Origin: a virus
Direction: 5' to 3' (one strand)
Length of the DNA: 53,356 nucleotides
IMG/VR virus record: IMGVR_UViG_3300038548_000358
Location: 1-53,356 of that record
Both the position numbers and the translations under genes were made by a program. The notes beneath the pieces were generated by a model, which was not told the origin of the DNA, did no database searches, and saw nothing but the letters and a program-made list of their open reading frames with translations. Shown here one piece after another: positions 40,805 to 48,582 of this stretch (positions are counted from its first letter, which is position 1; each line of letters starts with the position of its first letter).

Positions 40805-41725
40805 TTAGTAAAGTGTTCTATCGCATGCGATATTAAAATATTTTTCACTCATCTCAATGCCTATGCATCTCCTGCCTGTATTCTGGCAGGCTACCATTGT
40901 CGAACCGCTGCCCATGGTTAAATCTACCACTAGATCTCCCTCGTTGGTGTAAGTCTTGATTAGGTCCTCGAGTAGGAGCACTGGCTTTTGCGTAGGGTGG
41001 TACCCATCGTAATCCTTTTTATATTTTAAAATATTACTCTTATATTTGTTGCCTTCCCATAGGTTAAAGGTGCTTGCAAAGGTGCTTGCAAAGGTGCTGT
41101 CTATTTGTTTTAGTTCGTCAAACTCTTTAAAGTCATCCATTAGGATGATGTCAAACTCTGCAGCTATGCTCAGGTAGGTCTCCTCAGTACATAGGTCAAA
41201 TTGAGAGCTGTTAAACCTAAATACGTGGTCAGCTCTTTGCCCTACTTTCTCAATTATTGACTTTTTAGTCCCTCCTATGTATTCGAATACCTTTTTAAAA
41301 TACTCCCGCAATGGATGGGTTCCCTCAAGGTCGTAGTTTTTACTGAATACTAGAATATCCTCTATATAGCTTACTGGTGCTTTGTTCGCTATTAAACAAT
41401 TTGCAAAGTGCATTTTATCCCAATACAGGTTATAGCTATGGGGTAGGTTTGGTATTGCTTTGCTTATTAGTTCAGTTGTAAAAGGCTGGTTTGCGGTCAA
41501 CACCATTTTACCATTTTTACGTAAAATCCTATTTGCAATCTCCATTATTTTATTGGTGTCTATTACGTTATCCCAATCCGAGTTACTGAGACGTTTGTAC
41601 TTTTCCATGTCTCCTCCCATACCTTTTATTGTTCCATAGGGTAAATCTGTCAAGATTAAGTCAACGCTTCCACTTTCTATTTTGTCACTCTCTATGAGAC
41701 AGTCACCGTTATATAGTCGTATCAT
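40805..41725 (-). CDS. DNA methyltransferase 2 (N6-adenine/N4-cytosine, beta order)
   Basis: The product is 306 aa. Motif IV is DLPYG at residues 27-31, motif I DLTMGSGSTMVAC near 270, with HPTQKP before it. The N- and C-termini are paralogous to methyltransferase 1. The central region (residues about 90-220) is longer and different, with an in-frame FAST FAST repeat, consistent with another recognition sequence. It overlaps the VRR-NUC gene by 17 nt. An orphan modification enzyme. Confidence 0.9.
   Translation of the reverse strand: MIRLYNGDCLIESDKIESGSVDLILTDLPYGTIKGMGGDMEKYKRLSNSDWDNVIDTNKIMEIANRILRKNGKMVLTANQPFTTELISKAIPNLPHSYNLYWDKMHFANCLIANKAPVSYIEDILVFSKNYDLEGTHPLREYFKKVFEYIGGTKKSIIEKVGQRADHVFRFNSSQFDLCTEETYLSIAAEFDIILMDDFKEFDELKQIDSTFASTFASTFNLWEGNKYKSNILKYKKDYDGYHPTQKPVLLLEDLIKTYTNEGDLVVDLTMGSGSTMVACQNTGRRCIGIEMSEKYFNIACDRTLY
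41074..41097. repeat. Tandem 12-bp repeat in methyltransferase 2 gene
   Basis: AAAGGTGCTTGC occurs in tandem, encoding the in-frame FAST FAST sequence of the central region. It adds four residues per copy and could change length by slippage. Confidence 0.75.
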
Positions 41726-42209
41726 AAGTTTTAAGTATGTCTGTTATTTGTTGGGTTGTATCTATTACGTAAACTTTAAAACCTAGCTTCCTAATCCTCC
41801 TGTGTATGAGGAGTTGCATTTTGGTAGGTTTTTTCTTGGTTGTCTTTATTTCTGCAAAGAATATCCTGCCCTCTGGCATTAGACACAGCCTGTCGGGCAT
41901 ACCCTTAATGAATGTGGATAGTAACTTTATGGACCACCCACCCATTTTTTTAACCCTTACATTAAGTGTATCCTCTAGTTTTTTCTCGCTCTCGATCTTC
42001 TTCGGTGCAATCTTTTTCCTGATAGCCATTATCTCGGGTTTAGTTAATTTGTATTTTTCTGAGGAAAGTTTCCCCTCTGTGAAATCGAACCCTACCTCGC
42101 TACCATCTTCTCTGTAGATGTGTCCTCTGCTTGGGTAGGACATAGATAAGCCGACCACCACCTTAGGAGAGGTCCTCGTACTCCCTCGAGTAATATTTTT
42201 GTTTCCCAT
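41709..42209 (-). CDS. VRR-NUC nuclease
   Basis: The product is 166 aa from ATG 42209; a start at ATG 42143 (MSYPSRGHIY) is also possible because the first option overlaps the primase gene by 47 nt. The nuclease domain is at the C-terminus: EKKLEDTLNVRVKKMGGWSI, IKGMPDRLCLMPEGRIFFAE, IKTTKKKPTKMQ. It matches the VRR-NUC family (PD-(D/E)XK fold), with D, E and K of the active site. It probably resolves branched replication or recombination intermediates. Confidence 0.9.
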   Translation of the reverse strand: MGNKNITRGSTRTSPKVVVGLSMSYPSRGHIYREDGSEVGFDFTEGKLSSEKYKLTKPEIMAIRKKIAPKKIESEKKLEDTLNVRVKKMGGWSIKLLSTFIKGMPDRLCLMPEGRIFFAEIKTTKKKPTKMQLLIHRRIRKLGFKVYVIDTTQQITDILKTYDTTI

Positions 42210-44559
42210 AAAGCTTGAATTTTTTAGTCGAGGTGTTGTACTCCCAACCGTCTAAACTTTTCATTATATCATTTATTTCTCGAGTATTGTATCGAGTCAT
42301 GTCCTCCTTGTTTTTCCCTAGGCACTCGCACCAGATCTCCCCCATGCAAACGAAATCCCTTGTATATTTTCCTTTCTTCTCAGTATCATCTAAGTAGATC
42401 CTGCGCTCCATTATGTCTTTTTTATCCCAGTTATTAGGAACCCCTCTGTCTAAGAAATCCTCGATAATCCCTTTTCGCTCATCGGTTTCACTGTGTTTTA
42501 CTTGTTCGTTTCGAGCTAATTTCTCAGCCTCAACGCTAAGGATGAGTTTTTCACCTGCCTTAAATAGTGTGAACGCCTCAGCCCATATCTGGTCAACCTC
42601 ATCATCTAAGTGTACCCAAACATCTTTGGTCGCTTTATCTAGTCTAACATCCACAGGTAGGAACCTCCTGCCTCCTGTTGGGTCATTTAAGAAATCGTAC
42701 TTATTCGTAGTCCCTCCAAATACACACTGTCGTTTATATGTCTCTGAGGCTCTAGCGTAGGCAGGTCTAAAAGAGTCCTCCTGTTTAGATATGAAATGTT
42801 TCACAGGTTCAACCTCAGCCTTTTTAAGTCCTGCAAGTTCTGCCATCTCGATGATCCAAGCTCCTTGGATTTGCTCCAAGGCTTCTTTACCATGCACAGT
42901 CATGAACGTGTCAGAGAACCACTCCTTACCTAATTTATTCAGGAAACTACTTTTATTAGTTCCTTGGGCACCGACTATGATCAAGGCTAAGTCAAACTTA
43001 CAACCTGGGGTCATGATTCTAGCAACTGCTCCTACAGTCCATTTTCGTATGGCTTCTCGTGAGTAGAGGTCATCCTTAACTCCTAAATAGTCAATCAATA
43101 AAGTATCCACTCTAGGCGTGCCATCCCACTTTAATCCGGTTAGATAGTCCTTTACAGGGTGGAATGAATGCTTTTCTAATTCTACAGCTAAGGAGTCATC
43201 GATTTTCAAAGTACCTGAGATACCATAAATGCACTCAATGTAGTTACGTACACCTGAGTAATCAACATTTTTTATTGGCTCAGGTTTCCCGATTTTCCTC
43301 CAAGGTAACGTCTTAAACACGTACCTTTTATTGTCGAAATCGTTCTGTTTAAAAGCGTCTTTTAGCTTAGAGTCGTTCGCCAAGATTATGTTTATATTTG
43401 TTGCTGAGGATAAATAAATACCCTTCCCATCGACATCTAGCTCAGACATCCACTCAATATCATCCTGATCTCCTGCGATGTTGTGTTCCTCCTCGGGATC
43501 GTAGTCAGCAAAATCATACTTTGCATCGGCTAGGTTTTCCGAGGCGATTGTTTTCTTAACTATTTTATCTTTTCTAGCCCACTCCTCCATTGCCTTGTAG
43601 CTGGTAGGTTTACCTTGGACGGCTGTGTCCCCATCTAAGTGGCCAAACATTTGCAACCTAACTAAGTCAAACACATTGGATAGTTTCCCAGAGCATGGAT
43701 CTGTACCATGATGAGAGTATGCGAAAGTATCATCGTAAACGATAAGTCCTGCAGCAGTAGATCCTTTTGTGTAGGTGTACCTGTCAGGATGTGCCGTTGG
43801 TATGTACATCTCACCTAAGAACTCAGCGATTGCCTCAGTTATGGTGAACGATCTACAGAATGCCCCAACAATCCCTCTTTTTTGGCTTGGGTCCTCTTGC
43901 TTTTTTGAAGCGTTGGCAAGCTCATCAAGTTTCTTGGTGGCTGTTGGCCATAGGCTTGTATCCTTCCAATCTATATAGGAGGCTAGGATCTTGTCAGCAT
44001 CTACCCAAGGACCATCTTGCGCCTCGTAATAGTAATCAATATCTTTTGGGTTGGACTGCCAAAACATAAGCCTGTTAGTCTCAAAGGTTGTGTTATCAAA
44101 TAGCTCGATACCCAGAGTACCCGCAATTTGTCGAGAGATTGCGCCATACTCATCCGGTGTGACTTCTCTCGATAGTGGGATTAAAAGTCTATATCTTGGG
44201 CTGGTGTCACAATGTTTGTGAGTACCATGTAGAATCGCTGCGTTACCAAACTGCAGACAGAAGTCCTCCCAGAAATTCAAATGAGCGAAATCAATGTCGA
44301 GTGTTAATAATTGCTTATGGATTACGTTTTTTATGCCTCGCCTCCCATTTCTCAGATATCCTCCAACGTATCCACCCACATCTTTTATCTTGGTCTGCTC
44401 GGTCTTATTGCAAGCCATGAATTCCCTATGTGTTTCGTTGGTCTTGTTCTCCTCGCTAAGTCGTTTAGCGAAATCTGAGAAAAGGATACTCTTGTTTTTC
44501 CAAACCCTAGACCCTGCGCTCATTCCTGTCGCTATATCTATTGTGCCATCATGTATCAT
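42163..44559 (-). CDS. Primase-helicase (VirE-family)
   Basis: The product is 798 aa. Residues about 85-170 resemble a primase-polymerase domain (LTLDIDF with Asp88 and Asp90, SPRYRLLIPLS near 119). Residues 450-640 are the VirE-type helicase core: GTPRVDTLLIDYLG near 480, Walker A VGAQGTNKSS at 529-538, Walker B-like WIIEMAEL near 568, and FGGTTNKYDFLNDPTGGRRF near 614. It should prime and unwind DNA. ATGA overlap with the 122-aa gene. Confidence 0.9.
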   Translation of the reverse strand: MIHDGTIDIATGMSAGSRVWKNKSILFSDFAKRLSEENKTNETHREFMACNKTEQTKIKDVGGYVGGYLRNGRRGIKNVIHKQLLTLDIDFAHLNFWEDFCLQFGNAAILHGTHKHCDTSPRYRLLIPLSREVTPDEYGAISRQIAGTLGIELFDNTTFETNRLMFWQSNPKDIDYYYEAQDGPWVDADKILASYIDWKDTSLWPTATKKLDELANASKKQEDPSQKRGIVGAFCRSFTITEAIAEFLGEMYIPTAHPDRYTYTKGSTAAGLIVYDDTFAYSHHGTDPCSGKLSNVFDLVRLQMFGHLDGDTAVQGKPTSYKAMEEWARKDKIVKKTIASENLADAKYDFADYDPEEEHNIAGDQDDIEWMSELDVDGKGIYLSSATNINIILANDSKLKDAFKQNDFDNKRYVFKTLPWRKIGKPEPIKNVDYSGVRNYIECIYGISGTLKIDDSLAVELEKHSFHPVKDYLTGLKWDGTPRVDTLLIDYLGVKDDLYSREAIRKWTVGAVARIMTPGCKFDLALIIVGAQGTNKSSFLNKLGKEWFSDTFMTVHGKEALEQIQGAWIIEMAELAGLKKAEVEPVKHFISKQEDSFRPAYARASETYKRQCVFGGTTNKYDFLNDPTGGRRFLPVDVRLDKATKDVWVHLDDEVDQIWAEAFTLFKAGEKLILSVEAEKLARNEQVKHSETDERKGIIEDFLDRGVPNNWDKKDIMERRIYLDDTEKKGKYTRDFVCMGEIWCECLGKNKEDMTRYNTREINDIMKSLDGWEYNTSTKKFKLYGKQKYYSREYEDLS

Positions 44560-44924
44560 ATTGTGGAGGATGTTTGAGCGTTGTACAGTTCATCGGCTTT
44601 TTTGACTACAGCTAGTCTCGCCTCTGGACGTGTTTTGGATTCTGTAGGCTCCCATTCGTAGACTTTGTTTAGTTTTACTGCGAATGACGAGAACCTTATA
44701 ACGTTAGTGTACTTCTCCTCATCATACCCAAGTATTGGGTGGACATCAACAACTACCCCCACACTGTCGAGCCAATCTTGTCTCACCCCGAACTGCTCCG
44801 CAGGGTCTCTGCTTAAGAATACTAGATACTTTAATTTCTTTGGTATTTTCCTTTTTACGTCCTTGCATTTTACATCTAAAAACCACTTTTTAAAGTCGAT
44901 GGCTGCTTGTCCTGTGAATTCCAT
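44556..44924 (-). CDS. Unknown replication-operon protein (122 aa)
   Basis: The product is 122 aa, basic N-terminus (CKDVKRKIPKKLKYLVFLSR) and an alpha/beta rest. It lies between the polymerase and primase genes with a 4-nt overlap to the latter, so it may be an accessory factor. A TATATTCG element lies upstream. No family recognised. Confidence 0.7.
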   Translation of the reverse strand: MEFTGQAAIDFKKWFLDVKCKDVKRKIPKKLKYLVFLSRDPAEQFGVRQDWLDSVGVVVDVHPILGYDEEKYTNVIRFSSFAVKLNKVYEWEPTESKTRPEARLAVVKKADELYNAQTSSTI

Positions 44925-44952
44925 ATTGTTTTGATTTGATGATTTTGGGTTA

Positions 44953-44960
44953 CGAATATA
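44953..44960 (-). promoter_or_regulatory. Promoter-like TATATTCG
   Basis: One base from TAnnTTTG, in the 44-nt gap after the polymerase stop; the leader holds ATCAAATCAAAACAAT before ATG 44924. Confidence 0.4.
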
Positions 44961-44968
44961 CGTAAAAT

Positions 44969-46936
44969 TTAATCTTTTTTATAGAATGGAGTTAAATATC
45001 CATCAGCTGCCAAAGGTAATCCTTTAGCCCACGGGGCTTCTATCCCCATAATTCTACACATATCTTCAAGAGTGTCCTCGTTGGTTTGCTCGTTAAAAGG
45101 TATCTCACAAGCCGCCTCATCATGTACATGCATCACGATATCATATCCTTTTGCATCTAAGTTGAGCATTGATAGAGCTAATAAATCCCGTGCAATGGCT
45201 TGGACAATGTTCTCAGTCAGTTTACCCCCGTAGGTGTCAATATGTAGCCACTGTTTAGTTACTGAGTCAATCCCACGGTATGCGATGGCATCATTCCCCC
45301 ATTGATTCTTTTTAAATACTGGATTCCAATAGAATAATTTTCTACCTGAGGGAAGCTTAACAGTAAGTGCGTTTTTATCGCAGTCAAACTCAATGCCCTT
45401 GAATTTAGAAATTACTTTTTTATGTCCTCTTACAGATATTTTTGCACAGTTCTCCATGTCTTTCCAAAGTGCAACGATATTAGGACTTGCCTTTCTCCAT
45501 TTAGTAACAATGGCTTTCATCTCCATCTCTGAGAGTCCCATCTTCTCACCACCCATCTGCATCAACGCTCCAACTGCCCCCTGATATCCTAAGGCCAACT
45601 CAGCCACTTTACCTTTTGCCCTTAAATCTGAGCCTTTGGTGACCTTCTCAATAGGTACGTTAAACATCATGGATGCTGAGGACTCATATATTTTACCGTG
45701 GCTTCTGAAAACGTCCTCTCTCCATTTCTCTCCTGCGAGCCAAGCGATCACACGAGCCTCGATGGCACTGAAATCTGCTACAGCAAATGTGTGGTTTGGC
45801 TTAGCCACTAAGGCTGTCCTGATTAACTGTGAAAGTACTGAGGAGATATCATCATACACCATTGAGATGTGGTCATAGTCTCCAGATCTTATCAATGTTC
45901 TTGCCTCTGCTAAATCTGTTAAGTGGTTCTGTGGTAAGTTTTGGAGCTGTACCAATCTACCTGCCCATCTACCCGTACGGCTTGCACCGTAGAACTGTAA
46001 AAGTCCATGCGCTCGACCATCATCACAGGTGCATTTTAGCATAGCTAAGTATTTTTTTGTCGAGGTTTTACCTAGTTTCCTCCTAAAGTTAAGTACGTCT
46101 GTAACATCCCCAGGCCCAGCTTCATCAATTAAATCTCCAATACCATCTTTTGCTAATGTTTTAATTTCTTTTCGCATTTTAGCACTGAGCCATTTCTTAA
46201 GCTGGGCGGGGCTGTTCGGGTTATCTAACCCTGTGATCTTTTTAACTTCGGCTTTTATGCCGTTGGTGAATGTCATATCTACATCGTAGGCACTTTGTGC
46301 CAAGACTAAATCTGTCATAATCCCCTTATCGTTTATTTTCTGATCGAGGATGTAGTTTTGTCTCTCGAATTCTGGAATTTCATATTGCAGTAGTCTATTG
46401 TCGATTTCTCGTTCTGCCTCAACATCTTGGATACAGTATTGTTTGAACTCCTCCCATTTCTCTAAATCGTGGTGGGGAAAATTCCTGACTCTGTAATCGT
46501 TTTTCTTAGTTCCTTTTATTGGACAAGAAAAGAATTTTATCAAGGCTTTACCCGCTGCAGACTTTCCATCATCTCCTAATTTCAGAGCTTTGGAAGCTCC
46601 ATCTAATGAAGAAGGTAAACCACAATAGGCAGCTTTCACTGCTGAGCATCTCCATTCAGCTGCGTCTACATCGTAGCCATAAACTATAAACGCTCTACGT
46701 TCAAAATTGGCGTTGTGTGCGTGCTTTTCTATACTTGGGTTGTTCAGCCCCTCAATAAATCTTTTTGGAAGTTGTTCGCCTTGTGCCATATCTATAAGCT
46801 CCACAGGCTCATCATCGAAAGCAAACCCTGTCATGAGAATCTCGAAATCTACCGACTCCATGTACTTGTACGCTCCTGCGGTCTTGATATCTATCGAGGA
46901 GTAAGTCTCGATATCGATGTGTAGTTTTTTATTCAT
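44969..46936 (-). CDS. DNA polymerase, family A (with 3'-5' exonuclease domain)
   Basis: The product is 655 aa. The N-terminal exonuclease has HIDIET (Asp8, Glu10), HNANFERRAF near 76 and YCIQDVEAE with Asp171. The polymerase part has motif A ADFSAIEAR (387-394), motif B LRAKGKVAELALGYQG (438-453) and motif C VHDE (604-607). There is no 5' nuclease domain. It is the phage-type replicative polymerase of the same module as its neighbours. The large structured non-coding region ends only about 25 nt upstream of the ATG. Confidence 0.95.
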   Translation of the reverse strand: MNKKLHIDIETYSSIDIKTAGAYKYMESVDFEILMTGFAFDDEPVELIDMAQGEQLPKRFIEGLNNPSIEKHAHNANFERRAFIVYGYDVDAAEWRCSAVKAAYCGLPSSLDGASKALKLGDDGKSAAGKALIKFFSCPIKGTKKNDYRVRNFPHHDLEKWEEFKQYCIQDVEAEREIDNRLLQYEIPEFERQNYILDQKINDKGIMTDLVLAQSAYDVDMTFTNGIKAEVKKITGLDNPNSPAQLKKWLSAKMRKEIKTLAKDGIGDLIDEAGPGDVTDVLNFRRKLGKTSTKKYLAMLKCTCDDGRAHGLLQFYGASRTGRWAGRLVQLQNLPQNHLTDLAEARTLIRSGDYDHISMVYDDISSVLSQLIRTALVAKPNHTFAVADFSAIEARVIAWLAGEKWREDVFRSHGKIYESSASMMFNVPIEKVTKGSDLRAKGKVAELALGYQGAVGALMQMGGEKMGLSEMEMKAIVTKWRKASPNIVALWKDMENCAKISVRGHKKVISKFKGIEFDCDKNALTVKLPSGRKLFYWNPVFKKNQWGNDAIAYRGIDSVTKQWLHIDTYGGKLTENIVQAIARDLLALSMLNLDAKGYDIVMHVHDEAACEIPFNEQTNEDTLEDMCRIMGIEAPWAKGLPLAADGYLTPFYKKD

Positions 46937-46961
46937 TTTGATTTGATTGATTTGATTTTAA

Positions 46962-47939
46962 AACCAAAAAGTAAAGTAGTATGTCGCCTTGGCGTTAAAT
47001 CATAGTTACTCAAGCATGGAAACTACTTGCCTTCTCACCTCATCGTGTCACCCTCTTTCGAGAGCAGTGAAAAATACATAATTCGCTTTACTTTTGGTTC
47101 TGTCAAGTTCGCCTGTACTTGTTAGGAGAGAATGATTAACTTTTATTCCCTAGAAAATTATCGAGGGCTTAGTCTCGTTAAGCAAATAATTAGTTTGGAG
47201 GTTGTGTAGCCTACCGCCGGTGCTTGCTTTATTGTTTCAGAAGGCGAACCCTCACAGAATATAAAAGACCTAATCTGGCTTGTAGTTTTTGATGTCCGAG
47301 AGGAGCCTATCTCGGTAAAGTTTTAAAAAAGTTCTTTGCCCCTAATTTCAGTTAAGGGGATGAGGAGCTGGCTATTCAGGAGATCAACCCTTCCAGACGC
47401 AACGAACACTCATCTCTACAATAAACACAACTGCTGATACAGTCTGACAAGTTAAGTTATATTTTTTTCAAAGCGCCTTTTACATTGCACTACTTTGTCG
47501 TTTATCTTCAAGCAAAGAACTTTTATTCTAGGTAAGTGTGCTACCATTACACCAACAGGAGATTCGACCCCCTGCAACAGAATCCAACTGTTACCTCTTA
47601 CTGCTTTTTTTTCTTTTTAAAAAACTAGGGCTCGGTTCTACACCCTAGCGTGCGCTTTCAGGAGTCTTTTAGCTTATCTCCCTAGCTATTTGTGGAACCG
47701 ATTTTGTGGAGGAGGATGGAGTCGAACCACCGAATCTAGTCCCCTGTTGATACCCCTACCAACACCTAGATGGCTAACCATTTTTAACCTGCTGAAAATA
47801 TCAGCGTACCTTTTAAGTACTCTCCCCCGTTTTAAAAATAATTAGTGAGCCCCGCATCTTGTCGCATTTAAGGGCTTGTGGTGCAGATATCGCCTCGCTC
47901 TGGTCCCCAGAGTGTGTGCCTAAGCACGACCCACTAACT
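46962..47939 (-). ncRNA. Giant structured RNA candidate (GOLLD/ROOL-like or new class)
   Basis: About 980 bases without a protein gene but full of complementary arms (minus strand). Helices found: 47939-47932 with 47847-47840 (8 bp) enclosing hairpins at 47927-47916, 47912-47898 and 47876-47848; 47828-47822 with 47714-47708 (7 bp) joined to a T-arm-like hairpin GGTGG-TTCGACT-CCATC (47731-47715); 47701-47695 with 47638-47632; a D-arm-like hairpin GTGT-AATGGTA-GCAC; 47520-47512 with 47339-47331 (9 bp, 170 nt apart); 47315-47310 with 47301-47296; 47183-47179 with 47171-47167; loop pairing 47249-47242 with 47114-47107 (8 bp); 47099-47086 with 46976-46962 (14 bp, one bulge). A terminator-like hairpin at 47619-47648 may split it in two. 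I cannot assign a family. Confidence 0.6.
47619..47648 (-). terminator. Terminator-like hairpin inside the structured region
   Basis: CTAGGG/CCCTAG stem (12-nt loop) followed on the minus strand by six T. Its loop overlaps the 3' arm of another possible helix (47701-47695 with 47638-47632), so the two could be alternatives, or this may end a first RNA unit of about 320 nt. Confidence 0.5.
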
Positions 47940-47953
47940 GTTTTTCAATCTTA

Positions 47954-48490
47954 CTAACTCAAATCATCTCCATCATCAGTTCCGAAGTCAGCCTCAACAG
48001 AGGAACCTCCCCCGCCTAAACGTTCACCGTCTTCTAAAAATTGTAGATTCTGCAACCCGCAAGCGACACCTTTATTTGAGGGTACATCAAAAGCGTAAAA
48101 GTTTATTGATGCTCTACCATAGCATCCTGAGTAAAACTCCTCTGGATCGATGATCTCATTCATGTCTGCATCAACCACTTTAGGTTTGCGCACGCTTTTT
48201 GCATTTACAAAATAACAACCTGCGTACACTTCGTCCCCTTCTTTCTCCTCGTCCCCATCTCTTAAAGGGCTTTTGGATTTCATAGGAAATTTAACCCCGT
48301 ATTTCTCACGGCCTTCCACTCGTGCAGCTTGTATGGCTGCCTCAATTTTCTTGACAGTCTTAGTGTCTGTTTTTGGGATCAACAACGCAACACTGTATTT
48401 TTTTGTTTGGTTGTCATCCATTGCTCTGGCTTCGAACACTTGGACATAGCTCATTCTAGCTTTTCCTGTTACTACTTTCGTTTTTGACAT
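47954..48490 (-). CDS. ssDNA-binding protein (DUF2815)
   Basis: The product is 178 aa. ARMSYVQVFEARAMDDNQTK, KYSVALLIPKTDTKTVKKIE and SGCYGRASINFYAFDVPSNK GVACGLQNLQ match the DUF2815 family, an OB-fold ssDNA-binding protein of phage replication modules. The C-terminus is acidic and ends DFGTDDGDDLS, almost the same as the end of the upstream DUF2800 protein (DFGKDDPDDLS). In SSB proteins such a tail recruits partners. Promoter at 48524-48531. Confidence 0.88.
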   Translation of the reverse strand: MSKTKVVTGKARMSYVQVFEARAMDDNQTKKYSVALLIPKTDTKTVKKIEAAIQAARVEGREKYGVKFPMKSKSPLRDGDEEKEGDEVYAGCYFVNAKSVRKPKVVDADMNEIIDPEEFYSGCYGRASINFYAFDVPSNKGVACGLQNLQFLEDGERLGGGGSSVEADFGTDDGDDLS

Positions 48491-48523
48491 CTTTTCTGTT
48501 TTTGTTTAATTATTAATATACTT

Positions 48524-48531
48524 CAAATGTA
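48524..48531 (-). promoter_or_regulatory. Promoter -7 element TACATTTG (ssDNA-binding protein)
   Basis: Perfect TAnnTTTG match in the 92-nt gap after the DUF2800 gene, 34 nt upstream of ATG 48490. It gives the ssDNA-binding protein gene extra expression. Confidence 0.65.
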
Positions 48532-48582
48532 CTCTTTTTTAACGAACTAAAACTATTTTTTAAGTTTATTTTAAAAATAATT

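Noticed and set aside
47525-47600. A tRNA or circularly permuted tRNA (anticodon-like AACAG-TTGGATT-CTGTT, T-loop-like GTCGAAT, D-arm-like AATGGTA)
   Set aside because: No matching acceptor stem exists for either normal or permuted order; the arms occur in the wrong order around the junction.
47704-47828. A normal tRNA gene ending in TTCGACT-CCATC-CTCCTCC-A
   Set aside because: 125 nt is too long, the D-loop lacks GG, and the anticodon arm cannot be placed. It is kept as a tRNA-like module of the larger RNA.
46937-47953. Group I intron or tmRNA
   Set aside because: No pair of the conserved P7 core sequences, no tmRNA 5' end with a tag reading frame; the genes on both sides are intact.
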